Notes: generated by a model from the letters alone, not told the origin. Shown: positions 10,729 to 19,394, counted from the stretch's first letter. The stretch is DNA of 64,000 nt from Pontibacter roseus DSM 17521 (GCF_000373265.1 NZ_KB890766.1:92588-156587); one strand, 5' to 3'. Program-made: numbers and translations.

Positions 10729-10753
10729 AGAATTTTACTACTCACCTTAAACG

Positions 10754-10790
10754 AAAGAGCGCTGCCCACTTGAGGCGGCGCTTTTTGTTT
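10754..10790 (+). terminator. Terminator of the amidohydrolase operon
   Basis: AGCGCTGCC pairs with GGCGGCGCT (one G-T wobble) around a 7-nt loop, followed by TTTTGTTTT, 29 bases after the stop codon. Confidence 0.85.
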
Positions 10791-10913
10791 TATAGCCCTT
10801 GTATCCAGGAAGAGAGGCATGCTAAGGGTATACTATACCTTTCTTGGTAGCAACTGTGCTTGCAGCTTGTTCGATTACTTGTTCCATCGCTACGCCTGTG
10901 CGGCGGGCACTCA

Positions 10914-10935
10914 CTTTTCTCCTTGATGAGAAAAG
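10914..10935. repeat. Small inverted repeat in a gene-free stretch
   Basis: CTTTTCT and AGAAAAG flank CCTTGATG, followed by a purine-rich tail (AAGTAAGCAAAAGAATCAAG). The pattern resembles degenerate intergenic repeats common in Bacteroidota genomes; this assignment is from memory of the family and not proven. It lies in the 922-base gap 10729-11650, where the only long ORF is a chance reading through repeats. Confidence 0.45.
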
Positions 10936-11149
10936 TAAGCAAAAGAATCAAGACGCTTTTGAACTCGCTGACCGCTCGAACAAAAAATCGTCAGCGCTGC
11001 ACCAAGCCGGTGCCGCTGCTCCGTGGCTACTGTGGAAGCTCTCCCCTTGAGGGGAGTAAGAGGGGTGTCAAGGCTATACCTGCCAGTGTTAAGGAATTCA
11101 GATGCTACAGCGCCTATACCTTAGAGAAAGCTATAGCAGAAAGTCCCCT

Positions 11150-11180
11150 TTCGAAGGGGGCAGGGGGATGTAATCGTTCC
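11150..11180. repeat. G-rich dispersed repeat, copy 1
   Basis: A core beginning TTCGAAGGGGGCAGGGGGAT and ending AATCGTTCC is found again at 58944-58975 with one inserted base. The left part forms the palindrome CCCCTTTCGAAGGGG (11145-11159). It lies close to a copy of the larger palindromic element, as the second copy does. Confidence 0.75.
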
Positions 11181-11275
11181 GGATTCCCTCCTAGGAGGGG
11201 TGGTGGAACCCATCTGTCTATCCTATCTCCATCCTATACCTATACCTGCTCACGCTCCAGTCATTCCTTCTCCTA

Positions 11276-11451
11276 CTGTCATTCCGACGAGAGGAGGAAT
11301 CTCACGCCCTTCCGGCCGTACATCCAGCGCCAGCGCAGATGCGGCTTTTGTGAGGACTTCTGCATCCTTCGCACGTCTCACCGCCGGTGTGAGCGCAGCG
11401 GGAACCGGCGGTGGGCAACGTAACAGATTCCTCCTTTCGTCGGAATGACAG
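11276..11451. repeat. Palindromic dispersed element, copy B (inverted inner loop)
   Basis: A 176-bp element with 27-base terminal inverted repeats (11276-11302 and 11425-11451) that differ at one position. It shares the CCTTCCGGCCGTACATCCAG block with copies A and C. The inner hairpin arms CACCGCCGGT (11379-11388) and ACCGGCGGTG (11404-11413) enclose the loop GTGAGCGCAGCGGGA. This is the exact reverse complement of the loop in copy C and near-exact for copy A. No coding capacity. Confidence 0.9.
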
Positions 11452-11490
11452 AATGGTTGACTAGTCTATTTTACCTTAATGCAGGTGATT

Positions 11491-11506
11491 CCCCTCCCCG
11501 GAGGGG
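11491..11506. repeat. Short C/G-rich palindrome
   Basis: CCCCTCCCCGGAGGGG followed by TAGGGGTGG, similar in style to the G-rich repeats at 11150 and 58944. The remaining sequence up to the comEC stop at 11651 shows no gene or clear terminator. Confidence 0.5.
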
Positions 11507-11650
11507 TAGGGGTGGCTGAACCTGACATAGTAGAAAGACCCCACCGCAGGCGCGAGCTTGCAGCTCGTGCCTTCCCCCGACTATGCAGCAGCGCAACCTC
11601 GATAAAGTACTGAGAACAAAAATTTAACGATTTTTTGACAAGAGTCGAGG

Positions 11651-13756
11651 TCACATCTCTACCACAAATGCTCCCTTCTCTGTCACATCATAAACTGGTA
11701 TGCCGGCTGCGGCAAGCTGTGGCCGAAGGCGTTGCAGGTGCCAGGGAGCGTTGCTGGCGTCGAGGATGAGCTGTTTGAAAGCGAAAGGCTGTAAGTCTTC
11801 CGGCTTCACCCGTACGTTTTGCGTCAGCAGCACATAGTCCACCTCAAGGCTTTCCCGTGGCTGTATCCGGATAGGGCGGGAGAGGACTAACACACGCAGG
11901 CCCTGCCACACATACAGGCTGTTGCTGTCCGGCAGGAGGGCGTGGCTGATGGCTTCGGCAGGAGGGGAAGCCAATTGGAACTGCACAGGCTTTTGCACGC
12001 CCTTGTGCCACAGGTAAGGCTGTATGTTGAAGGTATAGTTCTCCGGAGTCAGCGAGGCTGTGCGTACCAGCGCCGCCTCCTGACCCTGCAGGAAACTGAA
12101 GGCGGTGGCATTGCGCAGGCTGTACACGGCAAAGCTGCGCTGCACTAGTTGCTGCCTGCTTTCTGTGATTTGCAGCACCACCAGAACAGCCACTACACCA
12201 GTAGCCATCGTAAAGTAGCGCAGTTGCTTCAACGCGAAGAACAGGATGAACAGCAGCATAAGGCTATACAAGAGCCAGGTTTGAGCAGGGCTGATGTCTA
12301 TGCCGTTGATGAGCGCCTGCGGCAAGTTATTGACCCAGATGTTGAACTCGTTCATAGCCCAGATGAGGCCAAAGTGCAGTTGGAACAGCAGTGAGCCCAA
12401 CAGAGGGACAAACGACAAGGCCAGGGCGGCCACACCCGTGTAGAGCACAGCCGTTGCCGCCGGCACCACGACCAGGTTCGCCAGCCAGAAGTAAACCGGG
12501 AACTGATGGAAGTAGTACAGCCCCAGCGGGAAAGTGACCAGCTGCGCCGCCAAAGAAACCGTGAAGAGTGCCCATACATAGTCCAATGCGCGGCCATCAA
12601 AGGTAATCAGGCGGTAAAACCGGGGCTGGAGGTATACGATGCCCAGCACCGCCAGGAAGGAAAGCTGAAAACCGACATCCAGCAGGTAGTAGGGGTTGTA
12701 GAGCAGTAACACGAAGGCAGCAAAGGCCAAGGTATTATAGATATTGCGCTGCCGGCGAGTAGCTGTGGCCACCGTCACTATACTGCACATGATGACGGCG
12801 CGAAGCACCGAAGGCGACAGCCCAGTTATGAAGGCATAGAGCCACAGCACGGCGAGTACCAGAAGAGCACCCACCAGGCGCTGTCTATTGCTGCGCTGGA
12901 ACCGGACCAGCAGGAGCATCAGCCCGCCATAAATCAAGCCTACGTGCAGTCCCGATACAGCCAATATATGCATGGTGCCTGTGTTGGCATAGGCGGTGCG
13001 GATGGCATTGTCTAACTCATCTTTCACCCCCAGTATGAGTGCCGACGAAATACCATATTCCCGCCGTTCCGCAATGGATTCTTTCAGGAGGGTATCCAGG
13101 CGCCGCCGGAGGTGGATGCTCCAATAGAGCACCGGGTTGGCGGGGTCAGAACCGATTATCTGGAACTGGTGCGATTGGAGGTAGTGGCGGTGGTATACCT
13201 GCTTGTTCGCCAGGAAGGCCCGGTAATCGAACTGTTTGGGGTTGGCGGATGGAGCCACTGCCAGAGGCGCTCCTTTCACCAACAGACGGTCGCCGTAGCC
13301 GAGCTCATAGGTGCGCTCCGAGTCATGCGGCACCGAGAGCTGTACCCTGCCTTCGGCAGGCTGCCACTGTCCATTTACCTGCACCTGTTCTACCTCCAGC
13401 ACGGTACTCTGTGCCCCCGGTTTTTGCACCACGTAGTCATCTACGGTGCCCATATAGTAGGAGGGGGTGCTGGTGAGGTGGCTGAGGTGGAGAGGACTGA
13501 ACAAAGCCGTCTGCTGCTGCGTGGTCCACATGCCACCGGCTGCAAAGCACAGGAGGCCGGCTATACCTGCCACCGTGTTGGCCTCCACGGTTTTCACTCT
13601 GCGGGCAACCAAGTAGGCCGCCAGGTATAGGGCAACAAAAAAGGCAAAGAGCTCAAGGCTATACCTGAACTCTTTGCCTGTGTATAAGAACAGGAGTATT
13701 CCTGCTATAAAGCTAAGGGCAATGCGTACGAATGGGAAAGGCGCCCACTGTTTCAT
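11651..13756 (-). CDS. comEC: ComEC/Rec2-family DNA-uptake channel protein
   Basis: A 701-residue polytopic inner-membrane protein of the ComEC/Rec2 family, the channel that takes single-stranded DNA into the cytoplasm during natural transformation. The N-terminal membrane segments and a soluble OB-like domain (about 90-210) precede the competence core with the signature HILAVSGLHVGLIYG (near 260) and LSPSVLRAVIMCS. At least ten membrane segments follow. The C-terminal metallo-beta-lactamase domain of Firmicutes ComEC is short and lacks a clear HxHxDH motif. The ATG at 13756 overlaps the upstream GNAT stop as TGATG, implying translational coupling. Last gene of the phoH-GNAT-comEC unit. Confidence 0.92.
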   Translation of the reverse strand: MKQWAPFPFVRIALSFIAGILLFLYTGKEFRYSLELFAFFVALYLAAYLVARRVKTVEANTVAGIAGLLCFAAGGMWTTQQQTALFSPLHLSHLTSTPSYYMGTVDDYVVQKPGAQSTVLEVEQVQVNGQWQPAEGRVQLSVPHDSERTYELGYGDRLLVKGAPLAVAPSANPKQFDYRAFLANKQVYHRHYLQSHQFQIIGSDPANPVLYWSIHLRRRLDTLLKESIAERREYGISSALILGVKDELDNAIRTAYANTGTMHILAVSGLHVGLIYGGLMLLLVRFQRSNRQRLVGALLVLAVLWLYAFITGLSPSVLRAVIMCSIVTVATATRRQRNIYNTLAFAAFVLLLYNPYYLLDVGFQLSFLAVLGIVYLQPRFYRLITFDGRALDYVWALFTVSLAAQLVTFPLGLYYFHQFPVYFWLANLVVVPAATAVLYTGVAALALSFVPLLGSLLFQLHFGLIWAMNEFNIWVNNLPQALINGIDISPAQTWLLYSLMLLFILFFALKQLRYFTMATGVVAVLVVLQITESRQQLVQRSFAVYSLRNATAFSFLQGQEAALVRTASLTPENYTFNIQPYLWHKGVQKPVQFQLASPPAEAISHALLPDSNSLYVWQGLRVLVLSRPIRIQPRESLEVDYVLLTQNVRVKPEDLQPFAFKQLILDASNAPWHLQRLRPQLAAAGIPVYDVTEKGAFVVEM

Positions 13757-14184
13757 CAGCCCTTGTAGACCATTTTGTAGTGCTGGATGTCACACTCGCT
13801 GAACATGTCGCCTTCTGCCACAAAGCCGTGGCGTTTGTAGAAGTTGATGGCCGGCAGCTGGGCGTGCAGGTATACCTTGCTGTCCGGGTGAGCAGCAATC
13901 ACATCTCCCAACACAGCCTCCAACAGACGCGCCCCTACCTGCCTGTTACGGTAGTCGGGAAGCACGGCGAAGCGCTCCAGTTTCACGCCCTGCTCCGTGA
14001 CACGCCAGCGGGCGGCACCACAGGGCACACCCTCGCAGGTGGCCAGGTAATGCCGCGCCGTCGTCTCATGTTCATCGTACTCCGCATCGCGGGGCACCTG
14101 CTGTTCCAGTACAAATACCTGTTCACGAATGCGGAAGGTATGCAGCTTCTCCTGCTCACTCTCCGCACGAATCAACTGAATCAT
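13756..14184 (-). CDS. GNAT-family N-acetyltransferase
   Basis: A 142-residue single-domain GNAT acetyltransferase. The acetyl-CoA binding motif is RFAVLPDYRNRQVGARLLEAV (residues about 71-91, with the Q/R-x-x-G-x-G/A turn), and the C-terminal LPAINFYKRHGFV strand-helix closes the fold. The N-terminal FRIREQVFVLEQQVP is typical of the ElaA-like branch. The substrate is not known. It sits between phoH (6 bases upstream) and comEC (1-base overlap), so it is surely co-transcribed with them; a functional link to DNA uptake is not shown. Confidence 0.9.
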   Translation of the reverse strand: MIQLIRAESEQEKLHTFRIREQVFVLEQQVPRDAEYDEHETTARHYLATCEGVPCGAARWRVTEQGVKLERFAVLPDYRNRQVGARLLEAVLGDVIAAHPDSKVYLHAQLPAINFYKRHGFVAEGDMFSECDIQHYKMVYKG

Positions 14185-14190
14185 CTTGTG

Positions 14191-15234
14191 TTACGCTTCC
14201 GGGGTTTGAGCCTTTTTTGGACGGCCATTCACCTTCACAGGCTTGCCTTCCTCTGCTGCCTCAGCCTCCAGTTTGGCGGCCAGGCGAGCCTCATCCGCTT
14301 TGGAGTAGGCCTCCACGATGTCGCGCACCAGGCGGTGGCGTACCACGTCCTCGGGCTGCATCTCAATAAAGCCGATGCCTTTCACATCGCGCAGCGTGTT
14401 CAGGGCGTCAAAGAGGCCGGAACGCTGGTGGCGCGGTAGGTCAATCTGAGAGCGGTCTCCGTTTATCATCACCTTGGAAGTAGGGCCCATACGCGTCAGG
14501 AACATCTTGATTTGGGCGGGTGTCGTGTTCTGCGCCTCATCCAGCAACACAAAGGCATTGCTCAGGGTGCGGCCTCGCATATACGCCAGCGGTGCTATCT
14601 CGATAATCTTGCTTTCCTGGTAGTACTTCAGCTTTTCCATCGGAATCATGTCCTCCAGGGCGTCGTAAATCGGGCGCAGATAGGGGTCCACCTTCTCCTT
14701 CATGTCACCGGGCAGAAAGCCAAGGTTTTCGCCAGCCTCCACCACCGGGCGGGAAATGATGATTTTCTTCACTTCCTTGTTTTTAAGCGCGCGCACGGCC
14801 ATGGCCACCGAGATATAGGTTTTACCCGTACCGGCTGGCCCCAGCGCGAACACCAGGTCGTGTTTCTCCACCATGTCCACCAGCTTTTGCTGGTTAGGCG
14901 TCCTGGCTTTGATGACGCCTCCCTTGCTGCCATACACAATCACGTCCGGCGACGTCACGATAACCTCCTCATCCGTAAAAGAATCGGCTGAAAGGTATCT
15001 ATTTACGCTGTTGTGCGTAATCTTCCCGAACTTGTGATAGTGATCGATTAGTGAGGAGAGAATCTCGTGTATCTTGGTTATCTCAGGCGTTTGCCCCTGA
15101 ATCTTTATCTCGTTACCCCTGGATATGATTTTGCTGCTTGGGAAAGCGGCTGCCAGCTGCTTGATATTCTGATTCTCTGTCCCCAGAAAATCAATGAGAG
15201 AGATATTCTCTAAGGTTATTACTTTCTCTACCAA
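14191..15234 (-). CDS. PhoH-family ATPase
   Basis: A 347-residue PhoH-like P-loop ATPase, a cytoplasmic family linked to RNA metabolism. Walker A is GPAGTGKT (residues 132-139), Walker B NAFVLLDEAQN, and the sensor segment TSKVMINGDRSQIDLP is intact. The N-terminal KH-like region carries ISRGNEIKIQG. The protein ends in a charged tail. No ATG lies near the start; the conserved beginning MVEKVITLENISLIDFLG corresponds to a TTG at 15234. First gene of the phoH-GNAT-comEC unit and divergent from the SAM hydrolase gene across 97 AT-rich bases. Confidence 0.94.
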   Translation of the reverse strand: MVEKVITLENISLIDFLGTENQNIKQLAAAFPSSKIISRGNEIKIQGQTPEITKIHEILSSLIDHYHKFGKITHNSVNRYLSADSFTDEEVIVTSPDVIVYGSKGGVIKARTPNQQKLVDMVEKHDLVFALGPAGTGKTYISVAMAVRALKNKEVKKIIISRPVVEAGENLGFLPGDMKEKVDPYLRPIYDALEDMIPMEKLKYYQESKIIEIAPLAYMRGRTLSNAFVLLDEAQNTTPAQIKMFLTRMGPTSKVMINGDRSQIDLPRHQRSGLFDALNTLRDVKGIGFIEMQPEDVVRHRLVRDIVEAYSKADEARLAAKLEAEAAEEGKPVKVNGRPKKAQTPEA

Positions 15235-15331
15235 ATGTTTATTTGTATATAGTACGTTGGTAATATATTCTGTAAATTAGCTAAAATTGTTACATATAGA
15301 TTACAAATCTACTCAAATTATAGTTCGCTCT

Positions 15332-16108
15332 ATGGCTGTAATTACGTTCACTTCTGACTTTGGCTACACCGACCATTATGTAGCCGCTGTAAAGGCCAGT
15401 ATCCTGTCCCTCCAACCGCAGGCGACCATCGTAGACATATCCCATGGGATTGAGCCCTTCAACATTCCGCAGGCGGAATACGTGATTGGGGCCGCTTTCC
15501 GGGAGTTTCCCGAAGGCACGGTGCACCTGGTGGCCGTGGACACCCACGGCTGTAAGCGGGGCAAATACCATGCGGCAAAGTACAGGGGGCACTATTTTCT
15601 GATGGCCGACAACGGGCTGCTCTCCCTGATAACAGATGGTGAACCGGACGTGGTGGTCGAGATACAGGCCGACCCGGAACTGTTGCCTTTCCCGGCCAAG
15701 AACCTGCTGGCGCCTGCCGCCCTGTTCCTGGCGAAAGGCGGCGACATAGACGTGCTGGGCGAACGCACCACCCAGTTCAAGCAGCTCATGAACCGCCAGC
15801 TGCGCCTCAACGACCACTCCATAACAGGGCATGTGATTCACGTGGACCGCTACGGCAACCTCATCACCAACATCACCCGCGACAGCGTGGACACCATCGC
15901 CCATGGCCGTACCTATACCATCCATTTCGGGCGGGAGACCGTGGGCCGCGTATACCCTACCTATACCCAGGTAGACGATGGCGACTGCTGCTGCATGTAC
16001 AACAGCCTGGGCCAGCTGTGCATCGGCATCAACAAAGGCAACGCTGCCGAACTGCTCGGCTTGGGCTTTGACTCGCAGGTGGATGTGCGGTTCTATCCCG
16101 GCAACTAA
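15332..16108 (+). CDS. SAM hydrolase / SAM-dependent adenosyltransferase (DUF62)
   Basis: A 258-residue cytoplasmic protein of the DUF62 family, whose members hydrolyse S-adenosylmethionine to adenosine and methionine or halogenate it. The start ITFTSDFGYTDHYVAAVKA carries the conserved Asp of the adenosine site, and VVDTHGCKRGK-like, LMADNGLLSLI and YGNLITNI motifs follow. ATG 15332 (MAVITFTSDFG) matches family starts; the ORF continues upstream to 15287 without support. It stands alone and is divergent from phoH. Confidence 0.9.
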   Translation: MAVITFTSDFGYTDHYVAAVKASILSLQPQATIVDISHGIEPFNIPQAEYVIGAAFREFPEGTVHLVAVDTHGCKRGKYHAAKYRGHYFLMADNGLLSLITDGEPDVVVEIQADPELLPFPAKNLLAPAALFLAKGGDIDVLGERTTQFKQLMNRQLRLNDHSITGHVIHVDRYGNLITNITRDSVDTIAHGRTYTIHFGRETVGRVYPTYTQVDDGDCCCMYNSLGQLCIGINKGNAAELLGLGFDSQVDVRFYPGN

Positions 16109-16171
16109 ACGCACCTTATACCTGCCGCAGTGTGGGGCATTCTTAAATGTTATTGTTTTAGGTATAGAGAC

Positions 16172-16543
16172 ATGAGAGGAAACAGCCATAGATTGGGGCT
16201 TGTGGTGCATCTGCTGACGGTTTTTGTGCTTTTGCTCAAAGGGGCTGATAAGCTGACGAAATCCCACTTGGTGTCTGGTAGCTCGCTTGTGCTGCTGGGG
16301 CTGCTGATTCTGGTCCTTATCGTGCTGGAAAAGCGGTACCATTGGTCCCATGCCCTTGTGCGGCAGGCGTGCCTGCTGATTGAGGCGGTGGCGCTTGCCA
16401 TAATGGCGGTTGTGTTCTACCAGGAGGGCAAGGTATACCTGCCATATGTTTTCGGGGCATGTGCCATAACTTACCTCATAGTAGCTCTTGTGGCTGCCCG
16501 GAAAAATAAAACCTCTGCTCATTCGCCAAACCAACAGGTATAG
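16172..16543 (+). CDS. Small four-helix membrane protein, unknown function
   Basis: A 123-residue protein with four predicted membrane segments: LGLVVHLLTVFVLLL, LVLLGLLILVLIVL, LLIEAVALAIMAVVF and YVFGACAITYLIVALVA. A short basic, polar tail follows. ATG 16172 (MRGNSHRLG) is chosen over an upstream start because it places a positively charged N-terminus directly before the first helix. It lies 63 bases after the SAM hydrolase on the same strand and may be co-transcribed. I do not recognise the family. Confidence 0.7.
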   Translation: MRGNSHRLGLVVHLLTVFVLLLKGADKLTKSHLVSGSSLVLLGLLILVLIVLEKRYHWSHALVRQACLLIEAVALAIMAVVFYQEGKVYLPYVFGACAITYLIVALVAARKNKTSAHSPNQQV

Positions 16544-16581
16544 GAAGCACCGCTGCTTATAAAAAGTTTTTCAGAATACGC

Positions 16582-16872
16582 ATGTTGATTCGAATCGTAC
16601 GCATGACATTTCAGCCGGAGAAGACAGAAGACTTCCTGGAGATTTTCCGCCAATCCAAAGACAAGATACTCGCCTTTGAAGGATGCCGGCACGTGGAGCT
16701 GCTGCAGGACCTGAACCACCCGAACGTATACAGCACCTACAGCCTCTGGGACTCCGAGGAGCACCTCAACAACTACCGCGACTCTGAGCTGTTCGGGCAG
16801 GTATGGAAAGCCACCAAGGCCCTCTTCGCTGACAAGCCGCAGGCCTGGTCGAATAAGTCAGTGGACATGTAG
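16582..16872 (+). CDS. Antibiotic biosynthesis monooxygenase (ABM)-fold protein
   Basis: A 96-residue dimeric alpha/beta-barrel protein of the ABM family. It opens with MLIRIVRMTFQPEKTEDFL, has the central FEGCRHVELLQDLN and closes with YSLWDSEEHLNNYRDSELF, which are typical. Relatives include quinol monooxygenases and heme-degrading proteins, but many are uncharacterised. The start ATG is 38 bases after the preceding membrane protein gene. The name describes fold, not proven activity. Confidence 0.85.
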   Translation: MLIRIVRMTFQPEKTEDFLEIFRQSKDKILAFEGCRHVELLQDLNHPNVYSTYSLWDSEEHLNNYRDSELFGQVWKATKALFADKPQAWSNKSVDM

Positions 16873-16968
16873 CCGGTAATCAAGCAATAGAGCAGTTAGC
16901 GGGCAGTAACTAGTACTGTATAGCCAGGGCTTTTCGGTAGTGTGTAAACATTCCTGCCGCTTTTCCTG

Positions 16969-16976
16969 TACTTTTG
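16969..16976 (+). promoter_or_regulatory. Possible -7 box for hscB
   Basis: TACTTTTG matches the TAnnTTTG element about 90 bases before the hscB start. No TTTG is visible at the right distance upstream, so this is a weak call. Confidence 0.35.
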
Positions 16977-17065
16977 TTGCCTATACCTGATAAATTTTAC
17001 TGGTTATTGTAAAGTGTTCAGCGTATACCCGATGACCGATTTCTGTTAACTGATTTCCGTAAAAA

Positions 17066-17596
17066 ATGAATTACTTCGAGTTTTACCATATACCTGAGAG
17101 TTTCCTGCCTGACGAGAAGGCGATAAAGGCACGTTATTACGAGCTGAGCCGCGAGTACCACCCTGACTTCTATGCCAACGAAGACCTGGGCACGCAGCAG
17201 AAGATTCTGGAGCTTTCCACGCTCAACACCAACGCCTACCGCACCCTCAGTAACCCTGACCTGCGCATGCAGTACATCCTGAAGGAGCACGGCCTGCTGG
17301 AGGAAGGCAAGAACGAATTGCCCGGGGATTTCCTGATGGAGATGATGGAGCTGAACGAGGAGTTGATGGAGCTGGAATTTGATTTTGACGCGGCCAAACT
17401 GCACGAAGTGGGGGAGAAGAGCACGGGCATTATGGCCCAGCTCGAAAATGACATCCTGCCGGTGTTGCAGCGGTATCCTGAGCTTCATGGAGTTACCAAA
17501 GAAGAGGCCCTGCAGGAGGTGAAAACCTACTATCTGAAGAAAAAATATTTGTTGCGTATTCAGGAAACTTTATCTAAGTTTGCAACCCGTTCCTGA
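17066..17596 (+). CDS. hscB: Fe-S assembly J-domain co-chaperone HscB
   Basis: A 176-residue J-domain protein that delivers the IscU scaffold to the HscA chaperone. The J domain occupies about residues 1-75, with the invariant HPD in SREYHPDFYAN near residue 32. The C-terminal three-helix IscU-binding domain (about 85-170) is acidic: FLMEMMELNEELMELEFDFD. The length agrees with HscB proteins. The isc and hscA genes are not next to it. It is followed directly by tRNA-Leu with no terminator between them. Confidence 0.92.
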   Translation: MNYFEFYHIPESFLPDEKAIKARYYELSREYHPDFYANEDLGTQQKILELSTLNTNAYRTLSNPDLRMQYILKEHGLLEEGKNELPGDFLMEMMELNEELMELEFDFDAAKLHEVGEKSTGIMAQLENDILPVLQRYPELHGVTKEEALQEVKTYYLKKKYLLRIQETLSKFATRS

Positions 17597-17615
17597 TAGA
17601 TGATTAGGGATAAAA

Positions 17616-17638
17616 GTTCGACTCCGGCCCAGGGTACA
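17616..17638 (+). repeat. Stray tRNA-Leu 3'-end fragment
   Basis: A 23-base copy of the T-arm and acceptor 3' strand of the tRNA-Leu immediately downstream. It starts GTTCGACTCCGGCCCA and differs from the intact gene at one base. Nothing of the 5' half is present. Such a partial copy beside an intact tRNA is what a lost tandem tRNA or an integration scar leaves behind. Confidence 0.8.
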
Positions 17639-17663
17639 TACCTGAAATCGGGAAGAACAAAAT

Positions 17664-17747
17664 GCCTTGGTGGCGGAATTGGTAGACGCGTTGGTCTCAA
17701 ACACCAATGAGGTTACACTCGTGCCGGTTCGACTCCGGCCCAAGGTA
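17664..17747 (+). tRNA. tRNA-Leu (anticodon CAA)
   Basis: An 84-base class II tRNA. The acceptor strand GCCTTGG pairs with CCAAGGT (G-T at the first pair). The D-arm is GCGGAATTGGTAGACGC, and the anticodon arm TTGGT-CTCAAAC-ACCAA gives CAA. A variable arm follows, and the T-arm is GCCGG-TTCGACT-CCGGC. The discriminator is A; CCA is not encoded. Confidence 0.95.
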
Positions 17748-17760
17748 CAAGTACAAGTAG

Positions 17761-17799
17761 AAAGCCCTGTAAGTTTATTGCTTACAGGGCTTTTTTGTT
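17761..17799 (+). terminator. Terminator after tRNA-Leu
   Basis: A perfect 13-bp stem (AAAGCCCTGTAAG with CTTACAGGGCTTT), 7-nt loop, then TTTTGTTTT, 13 bases after the tRNA. Confidence 0.92.
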
Positions 17800-17869
17800 T
17801 TCGGGGGACGGTAGAGGGGACGGATTACATTAGCCTTAGAGAGTAGAATTTTTAATTCTTATCAAGTAA

Positions 17870-19279
17870 TCAAAGCTGAACATTTGCGGTTAAATCTATT
17901 TTGTTTATAAAGTGGCCTAAATCTAAATGACCAGTCCTCTTATTGCTGTCAATTCTTTCAAAAGTTTCTATAAAATCAATATCCTTTGTAGGGCTTATAA
18001 CCGATTTTAGGATTAGTTTTTTCCCTGTCTCATCATTGATATATATATTATTGCGATTATAGGAATTATAAAGGGAGTTGTTATAGTATAAAACTAGCTG
18101 AGCTTCAACCCACATAAAAGATCTCTCTTGATCCTGTGTAAGTTTACTTCCGACGATTAATTTAAACTCCTTTTGTAATTCTTTTAGACTAAGTGTTTTA
18201 CTTCTAATTTGGTTGTATAGTTCTTCGTTGATTAGCTTGATATAGGTTAGAAGCAAAAAGATAATAGGTACAACATATTCGTTTATTTTAAAACTTCGCA
18301 AAGCAAGACGAGCATGGGCAAATATTTTTTCTTGTTGCCTTAGCGTTATTGGAGTATCGTCAAATAAAATTTCCGCCATTTGCAAGAATTCATTGCTATC
18401 AGATTTAAGTTCTCTATAATCATTCCTCGAGGTTGATTTAAAGAAATTATCAAACTCAAAGTATGTATAAAGATAGTTATAATAGGTGCCCTTCTCCGGA
18501 CTTGGTAGTGAATATTCAATATCAATAAATCTTCTTAAATATTCATCAGAATCAATTTTGTCGCTTCCATAAACACCGCGGACTGCATTTCCTAATTGGA
18601 CCTTATCTATTGATAATATAAACACAATATTCGGAACTGAGAAAAAGTGTTTAATCTGTTCCAGAATTGACACTGCGTAGTTTGGACGACATCGGTCTAA
18701 TTCATCGATGAAAAAGATAAGAGGCTTAGCTGAGTTTGTCTCTGAAATGAACTCTGAAAGGCTCTTTCTAAACTCTTTAATGCTCGCTTTTTTATTCGCA
18801 TAATCATTAACCTCATTTTCAAAAATGTCTGTTGTGCCTTCTGTGATACTTACTATGGTATCTCTTAGTAGCTGAGTGTTTATATATCTGTCTGCAATCG
18901 CCTGTGCAGCCAACGGAATAATGTGTTTTGACAGAGTAGCTGCACTTTTTAAAGCCTTTTTAAATTGTTCTTTATTTGTTTCTTGAGTTATAGTTTTCAA
19001 CTCACCCATTAGGGCAACAAGAGGATTATCTTCAAAATCATTCTCCCAAGCATTAAAGTATATTGTTTGTAATGATTGGTTTTTTAAATCTTGTTCCCAC
19101 ATTTTAATAAATGAAGTTTTACCTGTTCCCCACCTACTGTTGATAGCCAAAACAAAACCTGTGTGATATGCTTTGATGATTTCAGTGAGAACTTTTGCGT
19201 ATTTTTCTCTACCAAGCTTGCAATGAGCAAACGGGTAACTTTTGTCTTCTACAACTAACTCTCTGTGTTTTACACTCAT
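17870..19279 (-). CDS. KAP-family P-loop NTPase (candidate defence protein)
   Basis: A 469-residue KAP-family NTPase, named after Kidins220 and the phage-exclusion protein PifA. Walker A is W50-GTGKT-S, followed by the family's YFNAWEND motif near residue 75. Walker B is LIFFIDELDR (188-197), then SVPNIVFILSIDKVQL. The segment between Walker A and B, which holds membrane helices in many KAP proteins, is here soluble-looking (about 105-160). The C-terminal half is a helical region of unknown role. The gene is much richer in A and T than its neighbours and lies beside a tRNA with a duplicated 3' end, suggesting horizontal gain. A defence role is an inference from family and position; no partner gene is present. 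Confidence 0.88.
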   Translation of the reverse strand: MSVKHRELVVEDKSYPFAHCKLGREKYAKVLTEIIKAYHTGFVLAINSRWGTGKTSFIKMWEQDLKNQSLQTIYFNAWENDFEDNPLVALMGELKTITQETNKEQFKKALKSAATLSKHIIPLAAQAIADRYINTQLLRDTIVSITEGTTDIFENEVNDYANKKASIKEFRKSLSEFISETNSAKPLIFFIDELDRCRPNYAVSILEQIKHFFSVPNIVFILSIDKVQLGNAVRGVYGSDKIDSDEYLRRFIDIEYSLPSPEKGTYYNYLYTYFEFDNFFKSTSRNDYRELKSDSNEFLQMAEILFDDTPITLRQQEKIFAHARLALRSFKINEYVVPIIFLLLTYIKLINEELYNQIRSKTLSLKELQKEFKLIVGSKLTQDQERSFMWVEAQLVLYYNNSLYNSYNRNNIYINDETGKKLILKSVISPTKDIDFIETFERIDSNKRTGHLDLGHFINKIDLTANVQL

Positions 19280-19394
19280 TTTTACTTAGTTAAATGGGTA
19301 CGGTCTAATAATTATGAACATATCTAGGCAATGTAAAACCTAAGTATAAATTTAATATATAATGTATATATAAGAATATATTTTTCTTTAAACA

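Noticed and set aside
10860..11423. 187-codon plus-strand frame
   Set aside because: It runs through dispersed repeats and inverted elements and has low-complexity, non-family composition.
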